Source: Torreya grandis | Lineage: Eukaryota > Streptophyta > Pinopsida > Cupressales > Taxaceae | Reading direction: 5' to 3' | DNA length: 64,000 nucleotides | Assembly: GCA_037957365.1 (NCBI GenBank) | Contig: JARHVA010003527.1 | Location: forward strand, 1,781,001 to 1,845,000 | In this document: positions 23,475 through 37,149 of the stretch, piece after piece | Numbering within the stretch: position 1 is the stretch's first letter | Layout: each line of letters opens with the position of its first letter | Notes under the pieces: model-generated | Told to the model about the DNA's origin: nothing | The model's database searches: none | What the model saw: only the letters and a program-made list of their open reading frames with translations | Translations under genes and position numbers: made by a program

Positions 23475-24290
23475 TATATTTACCTAAATCTACTCACCCA
23501 AATAATCCCATTAAACCTGCTAATTTAACCCATAATCATATTCCTAGTCAATTAACTAATATCTCAGTTCCTAAAAAAGTTGCCTAAATCTAGTAAATCT
23601 TACTACACCCTTACAACCAATTAATCATCCTCATTAACCCATTACGAAACCTACTTACCTACTAATCTGCCTACTAACCCACTTGATAATTTAAAATTAA
23701 TTTTTATTAATCTACCCATCTACCACCCTAATAACTTAGCCTTTACTACACCCCTAATCCATAATGGATATTCTATAATTTGATAATTATATAATCTCCT
23801 CCAATTTATCCCTTCTCCTCTAGAAGCCTCTATTATAGAGTTTTCCAAGGAATTTAATTTTTTTAGAAAATTCTTCAACCATTGATCCAATTGACTCAAG
23901 ATTAGATATGAGCTATTGATTTTCCTTCCCTTGGATTATATATACAAGACATACCTCCATGACCAAATAAATTTAAAATCCATAAGTATCCACTATACTT
24001 GCATTTTTATCCATTATCCAATCACTCCCATATTCTTGTCAAATCTATTAACAAGCCAAGAAGCCATTGAAGCCATTACAAAGCTCAATAATGAAATCAA
24101 AAAATTTAATCATGTTGCACTCAAATCAACTTGGTAATATTTGATAAGATCTGTAAGGGACAAAAGGATGGTAAAAAATCCCATTGTAAGTATCTGATTA
24201 TTCATTTATTCCCTCATTTGATGTTTGTATTTTTGGGTTTTTATTACTAAAAATCATAATATAGTGAATAATCTAAAATACATTAAAACA
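23475..24290 (+). repeat. 5' LTR of the giant Tat element
   Basis: It matches 50,153-50,971 along its length, at roughly 80% by eye. TTATATATA at ~23,937-23,945 lies in the right place for a core promoter. A small ORF here (23,916-24,137) is LTR sequence, not a gene. Confidence 0.85.
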
Positions 24291-24310
24291 TTGGAAACCA
24301 TTGTGGGATT
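24291..24310 (+). other. Gypsy-type primer-binding site
   Basis: TTGGAAACCATTGTGGGATT starts at the LTR end. It resembles the Tat/Athila primer form TTGGCGCCGTTGCCGGGGA after base changes. Confidence 0.5.
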
Positions 24311-25553
24311 TTATCCCTAAAATTTACCTATTTTTTTTGTTATAATTGATTTGGTGACCTATAGGTATAACTGGATGAAAAATAAAGGCTAGAATTGATC
24401 AAATCATCACATACAGACAAATTACAACATTGACCTAAAATTAGCGATATTATAGTTGTGATATTGTGTTATTTTAAGTTCTATTATGGTAACTATTATT
24501 TTAACTACTAATGTTCTCTTTTTTTGGTAGTTTTTTACTCCTTCACAATACTGTAGATTCAAAAATTAGGGCATTACATTGATAATAGTGATATTTCTTC
24601 TTTAAGTTATGATTTGTAGGGGCTCCATGTTAGGATAAAATAGCCCATTTTTTTCATTATCTATGGATTTATGTGGGTTCATATTACATATTTCTATTGA
24701 AAATATGTATTTTTATATTTTTTGTGCAAGAAAATAGGACTAGTTGATATTTTAGGGCTTGATTACTAAGCTTTAATATCACTACTTCAAGACTTATAGT
24801 ATTAACATGTAAGTCATGGTATTGCCATCAATAATCATGACATTGTAATTCCTATCAAATCTAATAAAATTTTTCCATTAACCTTTAACATGTAAGTTTA
24901 ATCTTTCTACTCTCTATCCTATAAGAAAAACAATAATCATACAAATTCCTTATGTAAAGTTCATTTAATTGTTCTATATCTTAAAATATTTTGTTAACCA
25001 TAATTTTGAAAAATGTGTTTTTGTGAAACCTACTGTGTGGTGATTGATAGGAAAGACATAAAATAAGGATCATATAAATGCATAATATTACATATTTGAC
25101 CTTTTTTGATAACTTATAAAATATCACTAATCATGTATCTATGGTTTTGCTATAAAATCAATGATATTGTCATGATATTAGAGAATTATGATTGAATAAT
25201 TTTTAATCTTATCTATTTATGATAATTGATTTCTAAAAAAATTAAAGACAAAGTTAGGATAAATATAATTAAAAGATACCTTTTTGTTTTGTAAAATTGT
25301 GTATGTTTTGTCCATTTTGCTAAAAAATCTTATCTTGGTGTCTTATAATTAAAATTTTGATACATAACTGTAATCTAAGTCAGCTATAGTCATTTATACA
25401 TATTTCTTAAGAATATACATTTTCTAAACACCTAGACTAGTTTGCATTATAGTTAATATCAAAAAAATTAAATATTTGTACTTTTCTACAATATCATCAT
25501 TATTGTATTTTTGATATCATATTAAAAGTTGTGGTATTGTGTAACAACTTATG

Positions 25554-25589
25554 GTTTTCTAGGAACTGAGTGTTTTCTAGGAACTGAGT
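25554..25589 (+). repeat. Perfect 18-bp tandem duplication
   Basis: GTTTTCTAGGAACTGAGT occurs twice head to tail with no differences. Such identity in old DNA implies a recent event. Confidence 0.95.
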
Positions 25590-26147
25590 GGACTGTCATG
25601 GTTAACTATCTAGGGCAATATCACAACTCACAATTAGTGGTTTTGCCTAATAGTTGTAGTATTGTGGTTTTTCATTTTGATATTGTGTTGAACTAACTCT
25701 TCTTTCATGGTTTTTTAGGGAAGTAGTGGTTTTGCCTCAAATCAGACTACTAACCCTTTTCATGTAGGACCTCTCAAGGTAAAGGCACCAAATTTGATTT
25801 CCTAATTCTTGTGTTTACAAGAGGGGTGCCTAAATATTATAATTTTGTCTTTTTGACTATATATATCTTGTCTTATGTGGCTTGATTATTTTTTTTTCAT
25901 TTTCCTCACATATGTAATTAATGACAAAATTTAATCTTACTTGACTATTTGTTATCCCATTAAATCTAGGATAACACGTGATATGGAATTCATCCCCATG
26001 CATAGGATTAGTCATTAGGGGTTGGTGTCATGGATTTCATCACCATGAATTTAACTAAACTCCATGTTCTAGTGGAGTATAAATATTAGGGATAACTATC
26101 GTTAAGCCAAGGGATTGAACCCATACAAGTCATCCATTAAGGGGAAG

Positions 26148-26373
26148 AGTTAACTCTCTAAATCAAACATTAGACAATACCCTATATAGACTTAGGCCCC
26201 ATCATACCTAGCATATATTGGTGAACCCCTTGTAAACCTCTTGTCTAAACCTAAAATAGGAGTTAACTCTCTAAACCAAACACTAGACAACACCCTATAT
26301 AGATTTAGGCCCCATCATACCTATCATATATTGGTGACTCCCTTAAAAACCTCTTGTCTAAACCTAAGATAAG
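26148..26373 (+). repeat. 113-bp tandem duplication
   Basis: Two adjacent copies (26,148-26,260 and 26,261-26,373) begin AGTTAACTCTCTAAA and share ACCCTATATAGA and CATATATTGGTGA. They differ at about a dozen sites. Confidence 0.9.
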
Positions 26374-27162
26374 ACCCATAGGCCGTAATTGGCATTCTAC
26401 TGCTAGAGTCAGGATCAGCTCCTAAGAAGTCATTAAGTGCATATTGGTTTAATAAGGTTAGGTTGATTTTTTAATTGGTCACTAACCTACATCATCACCC
26501 TAAAATTTGTTATATGGTGTAGACATTAGGTTACACACCCATTCAATTGCCTAAATTAGGACTTGTGGCTAAGTGTGTTGTTTGTGAATCAAGTAAGCCA
26601 ATCACATTTTTAATCTAAAACATATAGATACCCCTAGGATAAATACCATTATATAACCACATAAAACATCTATTCACCTCTTTAGATATAAAATTAGTCT
26701 TGAAATCAAATCTTAGTATTCACCCATCACCTTCAATCTTCATCACCATGCTTTGACTAGGCATTATCAATGCACATAACCTTGTCAAGTTTTTATTCTC
26801 ACACCCATCACTTCCTTATCATACCTCTTCATACCTAGCACCCATCCAATTTTCATTTTATAATTATGAGAGGTATTTTACCACTTCATCTCCTTGATAT
26901 CTTTTTCTAGATTAAACCCTTGTAAGGTTTTAGGTTTTGATAGTCCTTGGTCATTTTAGTATTCACATCCTTCCAAATCTAAGATCAACACATATCTAAA
27001 TCATCTTCTTTGACCACTCTTAGTTTTTTATTTATAAAAACAATTAGTATTCAAATTAACCTCCTTTCCCATAACCCTACATTAAAAACACATCTAATCA
27101 CTTTTTTTACATCACCCCCATCATCCACCATTCCAATGTGAACCCATACCCAAACTCTTAAA

Positions 27163-28400
27163 ATGGGACAAAAATCCAACCAAGAGAATGACTTCTTGGG
27201 GAACCTAGGTGAATAAAACCAAGATCATGATGATATTAATAATGACATGCACACTCATAAATAATAATAATGATTCACAAATGACTTTTTCCATAATCAT
27301 TAATTTAGAGCACAATTTGATCAATATATTTATGAAAATAATGACCAAATATTGGCTCAAGTCATTGAAATGGGGGACACCTTACCCCCTAACTTTGTTC
27401 ATGACATTTTTTAACACCTAATACACCCATCCACTCAACATAATACTCCCCATAATCATACCCATACTGATCAAGAACATGAAGAAGAGGACCTTGTGGA
27501 GAAATAATAACAAGATCCTCTCCAAAATAACTATGTCGAAGCTAATAGGAGACAAACCACCTTAGAGGATAGGTTAGATCAAATCATAAAATAAATGAAT
27601 TCCTAAGACACATAATTTTCACACAAAATTAAAAACCATCCTCTCTAATTCAAAATGTCTATAACTCTGATAGACCACACACAAGTCATGCCCAAACTTC
27701 TAATCCCCTTGTGGATCTATAATTTCTACAAGATTGGAAAATGATGAAGGAAACTCTATAATAGATTGACCCTCACACGTAAGAAATGAAGTATAAATAT
27801 GAATATTTTTATCCTCTCCTTTAGATATGAGAATTTTACAAATCCCTTTCCCTCCTCATTTTGAGGTACCAAATTTTGAAAAATATAGAGGGAAAGGAGA
27901 TCCTCATGATCATTTTCAAGAGTTTTATGTAACATGCCATGAGTTTGTGTACAATCATGATTATATCCTATGATTTTTACCTAAAAGGGTCATAATACTA
28001 GCATTATAATGGTTTATGCATTTACCAAAGGGGTCCATATCTAGTTTTAGAGAATAAACTAAACAATTTTTGAGGCATTTCTCATTCAATATAGAACATG
28101 GTGTTTCCATCATAGATCTCTACAATATTAAGTGAAAGAACATGGAAAGTTTGGCCTCCTTCTTATATCACTAGAGAAGTTTATCAAGATGATTCCATTG
28201 TATATTTTTGGAAAAGGAGTTGGCTAAAATATTCATCAATAACCTCAACGCAAAATTAGAACATCAATTGAAGCTACAATGTGCCAAATATTTTGATGAG
28301 ATCATTGAAAAGGGGATCTAAATTGAAAAATCCCTCATTAAAAATGGAAAAATCAAATTATACACCCAAAATTAATAAAATCATAATAAAAATAGCTCCT
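27163..28400 (+). pseudogene. gag: Gag of the giant Tat element
   Basis: It starts at ATG 27,163 (MGQKSNQENDFLGNLGE). Recognisable segments are QILAQVIEMGDTLPPNF, then PHFEVPNFEKYRGKGDPHDH and FLRHFSFNIEHG, then FLEKELAKIFINNLNAKLEHQ. These follow the order of the plant Tat capsid domain (P-F-x-K-Y-x-G-x-x-D-P-x-x-H, then the F-I-N-x-L block). Stops are numerous and the frame changes several times. No zinc knuckle is visible. Confidence 0.8.
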
Positions 28401-29150
28401 TTTTGAGTAAACCAAAAATCTTCAATAAAATTTAAAATCTTTTGGAAGATGAAATTACAGAATCAAAATAACATGTTCAACTAGTGTAGAAAAAGACACC
28501 CATAAATCAACAAATTCATTCCTCTATCTGACTACCATGGGGAAAACTAAAACCCCAAACATGGGAAAGGACTCTTACCAATCTTGGGCTACCTATTGAA
28601 GTATTCCTTCAACAATTGATAGCTCTAAACATGATTAATCTTCTTGAGATTTTACCTTTGCATGAGAGTCAAAGGTTATGAAATAGAAAAATGTATGTAA
28701 TTAAAATTATATATTAAATATCTCATTGAAAATGGGGACATTAAATTTGAGGGGGAAAGCACTCCTAATCAATCTAAAAATCAACAGCTTGGTATTTGTC
28801 TGGATCCTTTGTCCAAGCATGGTCAAAGGTAAGGAAAACCACTTAGAGACAAAGCTCAAGCATCCACCTCAAATTTAATAGACTACCATTCCATCCCATA
28901 TCACTATGTCAATACTATCAAAATTTGTAGCCCCCAAGATCCCACTCCACCACCATCCACCATACAAAAAATTGATTGGGCTATAACTAACTACGTAATC
29001 ACTAAACAATGTAATAAAATTATAGTTCCTAGGGAACCATGAAAAGACCCATCCACATCCACATCTAAAAATTTAAATATATCTGATAAAGTATCTGTAT
29101 CTTATGATAAAGCCTATGATATAAAATAATAACTTGAGAAGACCCCTACC
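28401..29150 (+). pseudogene. Gag-protease linker of the giant Tat element
   Basis: Broken plus-strand frames without a recognisable domain (TMGKTKTPNMGKDSYQSWA and similar). Defined by its position between gag and retropepsin. Confidence 0.5.
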
Positions 29151-29720
29151 TAAATCTCACTCATGGATCTTCTCAAAATAAAATATATGCATCAGGAGAT
29201 CCTCAACTGGGTCTTGAATGATCTTAAGGTCCCCCAAGATTTTGACACTATCCAATATTAAGCATTATTGGGTCACTTTTCTCCTTCACAATAAATAACT
29301 TTCAACACCTAAGACATACATCCCATTGTCCTACATCAAAAATACCCATTATTCATATAAATATCCATTTCTAACCACCACATCCCTAAAGTCCTCATAG
29401 ATGGAAGCTCTACATTGAATTTTTTTAATTTAGACTTCCTAAATAAGTTGGGTTATTTTAAATCATAGTTAGGGTCTACTTTAATCATGATTAAAGAATA
29501 TGATGATAATGAAAGGCCATCTAAATGCACCATTTATCTTCCCATTTCTATGGGATCCATTATCCATCAGACCTTAATTCATGTTGTGGATGTTGATTTG
29601 ACATATAACCTACTTCTAGGTCATTCATGGATCCATAAAATGAAAGCAATCCCTTCCGCTCTCCATAAATGTTTAAAATTTGCTCACTCTAACATAGGGG
29701 TCATAATTTTTGGGTAAATC
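29151..29720 (+). pseudogene. pol: Retropepsin-like protease of the giant Tat element
   Basis: Approach sequence MHQEILNWVLNDLKVPQDFD leads to HIPKVLIDGSSTLNFFN, with the active-site Asp at 29,400 and one residue fewer than the usual D-x-G-S spacing. The open segment 29,487-29,717 then carries YNLLLGHSWIHKMKAIPSAL, the standard C-terminal half (L-L-G-R-P-W-I-H). The N- and C-terminal halves are separated by a stop. Confidence 0.88.
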
Positions 29721-30815
29721 AAACATTTCCATATATGTTAGATGGGACAATATTATTCTACATGTTATTTTACTAACACATATAGTTATACTCTAAATAT
29801 AATATCTACAAAATATGTCCACCCTAATGATCTAGTGCTTTATTCTAATCCATCACCAGATGTCACTCATATTAAAATCACATCCATAGCCTATTGGGAA
29901 TATGAATATAAAACCTTTTGTGTAGCAGACTTACCTCTCTCCCAAAATAGCTATGGGTCCCCAACTATGAGGAAGGATAATCCTATCAGTTATCAGTTTA
30001 AACCAATAGCCTTTTATAGTGTAGGAGTATTATGATAAGAGTACTTTGATGATCCTAATTAGTCATGGCTTATTCCATAAAATGAGGCCCTTATAATTCA
30101 CAAACAAAAATACCCCCAAATTTAGAAAATTTTGCAGAATATGCATTATCAAGGAAAAGGACTAGGGACATGAACAAGGTAGGATTGAGACTATAAAGGT
30201 TCAATAACATACAAAATATCTTGGTTTGGGGTATAAAACTCTTGACATTGACCTAAACACTATAATTTTGGATACTTCAATCTCTAAGGAGTCTTCTTCT
30301 GATGAAGAAGTTGAGACATGATCCATTTATAGTCTTTATGAAGAGCTTATTACTGCTAACCTTTTCCACGATACCATGATCTCTACCATTAACATATACA
30401 TTTGTTACCCATAATTAATAAAATAGGATCAACAACATGATCCATCCTTCAACATGTTTAAAAATGATGAGGCCATCCTAGAATATTTGGGAGTACAGGA
30501 TTTTATGCCTTCTAGAGATCATAAAAAGGGCTTATCTATTAAACAAAATTAGTTATCTTATTTTGGGGAATGACAAACATACCTCAATAAAATTGAATAA
30601 GAATAATATGAAGAAGTAGATCCCCCTCAAAATATAGAATATTTTATACCCCCTTATATGAATCAAATTTTTATACAAACTTAGAAACAGAACACCCAAC
30701 AAATTTTACTTTAGATATCTAAGATCTATCATTGCCTCCAATCTATCTTCAAGATCAACTCTAATAATAATTTTATTCAAATAGAATTAGTGTTTTGACT
30801 TAACCATATGACATA
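29721..30815 (+). pseudogene. Protease-RT spacer of the giant Tat element
   Basis: Plus-strand coding remnants continue (for example 29,742-30,035) with acidic stretches such as SKESSSDEEVET, and end in ELVF-stop-LNHMT, a decayed form of the D-V-F-A-W-S-Y-x-D-M-P motif before RT. A copia fragment is inserted right after this point. Confidence 0.6.
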
Positions 30816-32156
30816 AAATTCAAAATACTACTATTGACTATAAACACTTAAATGAATCCCAAATTATCCTAATTTTAAGTATCAACTTGTAATAAAAATA
30901 TACTCTAATTAATATGAATAAACACATAATAATGACTTAAACTAAAAAGTAGAGTTATTTACATTTATTTAATAGGGGTACATTTGTGTTGAAAAAACAT
31001 TAACTTACACAAATATATGTGAAATAGTAGCTAAAGAAGATTCGATAACAATTTGAACTCCTGAATTGAACATGCACAGGTCTAAATTGTATAAAACTTA
31101 GCATACAAACTAGATGCTTATAAGACCATATGCATGAAAGTGTAGATTATATTTAAAAAGTGTTTCAAGGAATAATTATATAAATCACATGTTATATCTA
31201 CATATTTTGGATCCCAATAGAGAATCACTTGGTTGATGGAATGAAAAATTTGCTACATTATGCAAGTAATACCTGATTTACACTCAAGTCTATGAGATAA
31301 CTCAAAGAGTGTAGTATGAAGAGAATCAAAAATGTAAATATGAAACAAATACATATGAATGTAAAATATATCTATGCATAAGATGAATGTGGAGATGATC
31401 ATGCCTTAGAACAACTATTGTATCTATCGATCAACACTTCATGTAGCTAATAAATATGCAAGGTGATGAAAATCTCCAAAATGGTGAAATAAATATATAG
31501 AAACATCAAAGAGAGTGTCATTGGTATAGATACGCTGACAAATAAAAATTTTGGTATATACTTCAATGCAAATAATTCTCAACATAATATTTTCCAGAGA
31601 GATTTTACCTTTCACTTGGTTAAGTACTCCTATATTCCTAATAAAAAAACTAGCACAAACTCTCCTCTGAAGACATAAACAAGGGAGATGAAAAATAAAA
31701 ATTCCCCTCCAAACCACTTAATCTTTGACCATATCACCTACTTTGATACCATATATTGGGAAAATCAGAGTTACATAGTAATATGAGAGTCAAACATCTC
31801 AAAGAATAAAGAATAATTTAGAAACACAAAATTAATATATTGCATGCTCTGTATATTATTCAAAACATTAAAAAGTTTATATAGGAAATACATTTCATAT
31901 ATTTTGTATGGTGAGATCCCTAAAATATCCCACATAAACAATTTCCCAAATAACCAACTCACTATATATGAATATATTCTTTCTACAATATTTTTGAATA
32001 ATTGATAGACTAAATAAAACTAACCTTATATATTATTGATATTATTCATAACAATAATATACCATACAATAATAATAAAACAATTATTAATGTATTAGTA
32101 TTTAACTTAAAATAATTATGTTATTACACACTTAATAATGTGAACACACCTTAACA
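30816..32156 (-). mobile_element. Truncated copia element (5' LTR plus leader), minus strand
   Basis: A 400-bp LTR candidate, 31,757-32,156, starts TG and ends CA. Directly to its left is the reverse complement of a Met-tRNA primer site (CTTTGATACC, minus TGGTATCAAAG) at 31,741-31,752. So this is the 5' end of a minus-strand copia, with leader running left. I found no mate LTR and no gag or pol, so the rest is lost. Tat coding resumes at 32,157. The left edge (~30,816) is set by where Tat coding stops. Confidence 0.6.
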
Positions 32157-32990
32157 TATCCCTCCTTGGTTGTGCATCATTTAGTTATTCATCATAATTC
32201 AAAACCAATCAAGCAAAACCTACATAAGATTCACCCTAAAGTGGCTTTATTAGTCAAGTAAGAATTGAAAAAATTCCTAGAAAAAGGATTTACCTTACCT
32301 AATAATTATTTTGGTTGGATATCCAACATTGTTCTTGTGGCCAAGCCACAAGGTGGGATTAATATTTGTACTAACTTTCTGGATATCAACAAAGCATGTC
32401 CTAAAGATGACTTCTCCCTACTAAACATATATATGATCAGGGATTATAATGCAATATATGAATGCTATCCATCATGGATAGTTTTTCAATCTATAATAAA
32501 ATCAAAATTGTGCCTAAAGATTATCATAAGACATCCTTTATTACTCCATGGGGAACCTTTTGTTATCAAGTGATGCCCTTTGTTCTCAAAAATACAGGTG
32601 CTACTTATCAACAAGCAATTATTGTTATCTTTCATGACATGATGCACAACATTATTGAAGATTATGTAGATGAAATTTTAGTGAAATCAAAACTTTGATT
32701 CAATTACCATGTGGTGCTAAGAAGAATCTTTGAGTAGTTAAATAAATATAAGGTCAAATTGAACCCAAATAAATGTGTGTTTGGCATTACCTCAATCAAA
32801 ATCTTAAGGTTAATAGTGTTTAAGAGAGGCATTGAAGTGGATCAAGTAAAATTCAAGGCTATTATGGAAATGCCTCCTCATAATTTGAATTAACTCAAGA
32901 GTCTTTAAGGAAAGCTACAAGCCATTCATCAATTCATTTCTCAGCTAGCAAAAAAATTCCACCCCTTCACTCATATACTAAAGAAGGGGA
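32157..32990 (+). pseudogene. pol: Reverse transcriptase of the giant Tat element
   Basis: It reads VVHHLVIHHNSKPIKQ, then KKFLEKGFTLPNNYFGWISN, NFLDINKACPKDDFSL, FITPWGTFCYQVMPF and ATYQQAI, and the catalytic box at 32,663-32,674 is Y-V-D-E in place of Y-V-D-D. The end GIEVDQVKFKAI is the usual connection. A frame change near 32,480 separates two open pieces. Confidence 0.92.
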
Positions 32991-33470
32991 CCCATTTTAA
33001 TTATAACTTTGAATGTCAGTAGGCCTTAACAATCTTAAATAATATATGGAAAATACTCTAGTGTTATCACCACTAGTCACAAGAAATCATCTACTTCTAT
33101 ACTATTTTCCATACCTTATGCAATAGGTGCCCTTATAGCACAACACAATGATGATGGAAAAGAGTGAGCTATCTATTATCTCGGTTTCAAATTGATCCCA
33201 TATGAGCTAAATTATACTCCCATCAAAAAGTCTTGTTTATCCATTGTCTTTGCTTCACAAAAGCTTGGGCATTATATGCTCAATATCCAAGTTCAACTCT
33301 TAGCTAAAGTTGATCCTCTTAAATATTTACTATCAAAATATTCTCTCATAATAAGAATGGCTAAATGGATAATGTTTCTTAGTATATTTGACATAGAATA
33401 CATCCATAAGAAGGCCATCAAAGGATAGGCAATTATGAATCAACTTATAGAGGCACCCTTTATAGATACC
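32991..33470 (+). pseudogene. pol: First (gypsy) RNase H of the giant Tat element
   Basis: YELNYTPIKKSCLSIVFASQ and KLGHYMLN, then DPLKYLLSK and WIMFLSIFDIEYIHKKAIKG match the gypsy RNase H order. The N-terminal catalytic part (~33,000-33,180) is badly decayed. Confidence 0.85.
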
Positions 33471-34358
<888 letters not shown>

Positions 34359-34360
<2 letters not shown>

Positions 34361-35560
34361 ATGGAAATATCCTTCCACTAAACCTAAATTACCATCAATG
34401 AAAGGCCTTTATCCATATCACATCCCATCACACCATCCTTAGTAGCACACTCTATTAGAGAGGATAGGATGGAACCTTGTTGAGATTCTTGACCTTATAA
34501 GAGTTTGATCTTGTAATCAAGGAGGTTCATGATGGTATCTCTGGTGTCCATGTCAGTGTAATTTCCCTAGCTAAGAAATTTCTTAGGACTAGATATTATT
34601 AGACTATAATGGATCAAGATGTTTTCTAATATATGTATAAGTGTGTAGTAATCTATAAATATGGTAATATTATTCAAGCCCCTAGACAAGAGCTACAACC
34701 TATTATGAGTCCATGGCCATTTTATATATGGGGATTAAATTTAATTAGAAATATAAATCTAATGTCTTCTGATGGGCACAATTTTATATTCACAGCTACA
34801 TAGTACTTTGTAAAATGGGTTTAGGACATAGCACTTATTTGTACCACATGTATCTAGATCTCTAAATTTATCCTGAATTAGATCATTTCCTATTTTATAA
34901 TTCCAACCAAGATTACCATATTACCATATTTATGCAAAAAATATCACATCGAGAAAAACTTTTCTACACTCTATTACCCCCAAGGGAACAAACAATAATA
35001 AGCTACTAATAAGACTCTTATTAATATCCTTAAGAAAATAATTAATGATGCAGGTAGAAATTGGCACTTAAAATTATATCTTACACTTTGGTCTTACATA
35101 ACGAATGTCCGAACACCCACTAGGGCCACTCCATACTCTTTGGTTTATGATACAAAATCCATCTTGCTTATATAAGTAGAACTCCCCCCCTTACGCATCT
35201 TATTGTTGGGCATAATTACCAACCATAGTTTTAGAAAATAAAGGCTAAAAGAGTTTTAGATTATGGATGAAAATCATTAGAATTCCTTAAATCACCTTTG
35301 GGTATATCAAAATAAACTAAAGGTCCAATATCACAAAAAGATCTAGTCTTGAGAATGCGATGTCAATGATCTAGTCCTTAAGGAGAATAAAATAAATACC
35401 AATGTAAACTAGGATAAAAATGGAAAATTTAAAGCTAACCAAATTTTTCCCTATATAAATGTTGCAAAATTTAGATCAGGAGCCTATAGGTTAGATACAC
35501 TTGAAGGGTAAGAGATCGATGAGCCCATGAACATCATGCATTTAAATTGCTTTTATACTT
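34359..35560 (+). pseudogene. pol: Integrase of the giant Tat element
   Basis: The zinc domain starts EVHDGISGVHVSVISLAKKF (one Cys changed to Ser). Then come SPWPFYIWGLNLI at ~34,708, where the first catalytic Asp (G-x-D-x-I-G) is Asn, and SSDGHNFIFTAT. In the third block YYPQGNKQ is followed by two TAA codons where A-E is expected, so the catalytic Glu is lost. NVRTPTRATPYSLVYDTKS follows, and the pol end reads SGAYRLDTLEG...EIDEPMN at ~35,480-35,530. Confidence 0.9.
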
Positions 35561-37149
35561 GACAGGTTCTATCTACCTTTATCTATGAGTCCTCACTCTT
35601 GAAGTCATATACATTTCTTTTCCACTCTTTATATCCTCCTTTTATTCCATTCCATCCTTCATCTATTGACCCTAATCTTAGAAGTGGTAATTTATTATAG
35701 GCTTAATAAAAATCAAGAGATAGATATTGAATAGTGAGGAAAAGACATTGTTAATTATGCAAGGGGAACATTTGTTGAAGAGTATTATAGAGTTTCTCTA
35801 TCCACTCTTGATATATCCTACATCCTATCACACTCTCATACATATCCATATCACATCTTATTTGATGATTATGTATCCTACTCACCTCAACTTGTAAACA
35901 TCCTTGTCTATCTTTATCCATCCCTAAGCCATGGTCCACAAGATCCCACTAATTTCATTATTAAGGAAGGGTCAAACAATAGTCATACTCTGAGATCCAT
36001 CATGCACTCTAAAACTAAATATTGATCTATCATCCTCGGCCTTATAAATAGTTGTTTTTATTAAGATTAGATCCTTGTCTCAATCAAACATTTTTGGGCA
36101 CACTTCACCCCATGTACATATTTCATTTCACTATTAGATCCATTATATATAATCATTTCATTAAGTTGATTAATACTAATACATGTACATCAATCCATTA
36201 CCTTAGTATATTTTTTTTGTTTTGTCTTTTGTATATATATGTGTTTAAATGTGTAAGATATCAAGTCTTTTATATATTTGTCATAATTAGTTAAATTGTC
36301 TTGTTCTCTTAAAATTGTCTTATTCTCTTAGAATTTTCTTGTTTTATTAAATTGTATTGTTAAATTTTTATATTTTATCATCTTTAATTGAATGGAAACA
36401 AGGATGGTCTTAGTGACTTCCTCATCTCATATTAGGCAAGTCAATCTAAAATGGAGTTCCCCATGCACTGTGATTTCAATGTGCCCTTGACCACTATCAT
36501 GTCACTGGCATATGTTTACTCACCGATGTAATATTAAATTATATTGACTACATCATTAATGGATTCAAAATTTTCCACCCATCCCACCCCCCTAATTCAA
36601 ATCACTATCTAATGTAATCATCCTTACTTACTACCCCATCCCCACTCATTTCCTTGGTATAGGAGGATTATTACCCAACCATAATTTGTGAGACATAAAA
36701 TTAAAATAGATTATATTTATCAACACATTGATCAGCATTTTATTAAATCATACCCATCTCATTTTCACATTTTAAAATAAACACAACACATTAATATCAA
36801 TTAACATCACATTCATCTAAAAATTAGTCCATATAACATCATCACAAAATAATCATCTATCTACCATATCATCATAATATAATCAAATGCATCAAAATCA
36901 ATTTCTAACTAATCATCCATATAACATCATATAACATAATCATCACATCATTTGATTCAAATGTAATTACATCCATCACACATGTCTAATAAAAAAATCA
37001 TAATTTATAACACATATACTATCAAAATATGATAATCATCATCATATATAACAATCTAGAATGTACACATGAAATCCATGTCAAAATATATAGATAAAAA
37101 TATGGACCCCATGGGCATCAATGTGATACAATATACAAAAATACCATCA
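35561..37149 (+). other. Spacer after pol of the giant Tat element
   Basis: No domain is recognised. Small ORFs (35,751-35,939 minus; 36,052-36,294 plus) have no support. From ~36,540 the plus strand becomes very C/A/T rich and G poor. Confidence 0.5.

Larger units (their letters stand above)
24311..27162 (+). other. Long 5' leader of the giant Tat element
   Basis: No coding region is seen. It contains an 18-bp tandem duplication (25,554-25,589), a 113-bp tandem duplication (26,148-26,373), and many scattered TGRTATTGTG-like words. Ogre-like elements commonly have long leaders. Confidence 0.55.

Noticed and set aside
26200..26250. GGCCCCATC-x-TAGCAT similar to the primer-like sites at 13.7 and 15.1 kb
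   Set aside because: Opposite orientation relative to gag and within a tandem duplication; similarity too short.
36052..36294. Possible membrane peptide
   Set aside because: T-rich spacer after Tat pol; hydrophobicity follows from composition.
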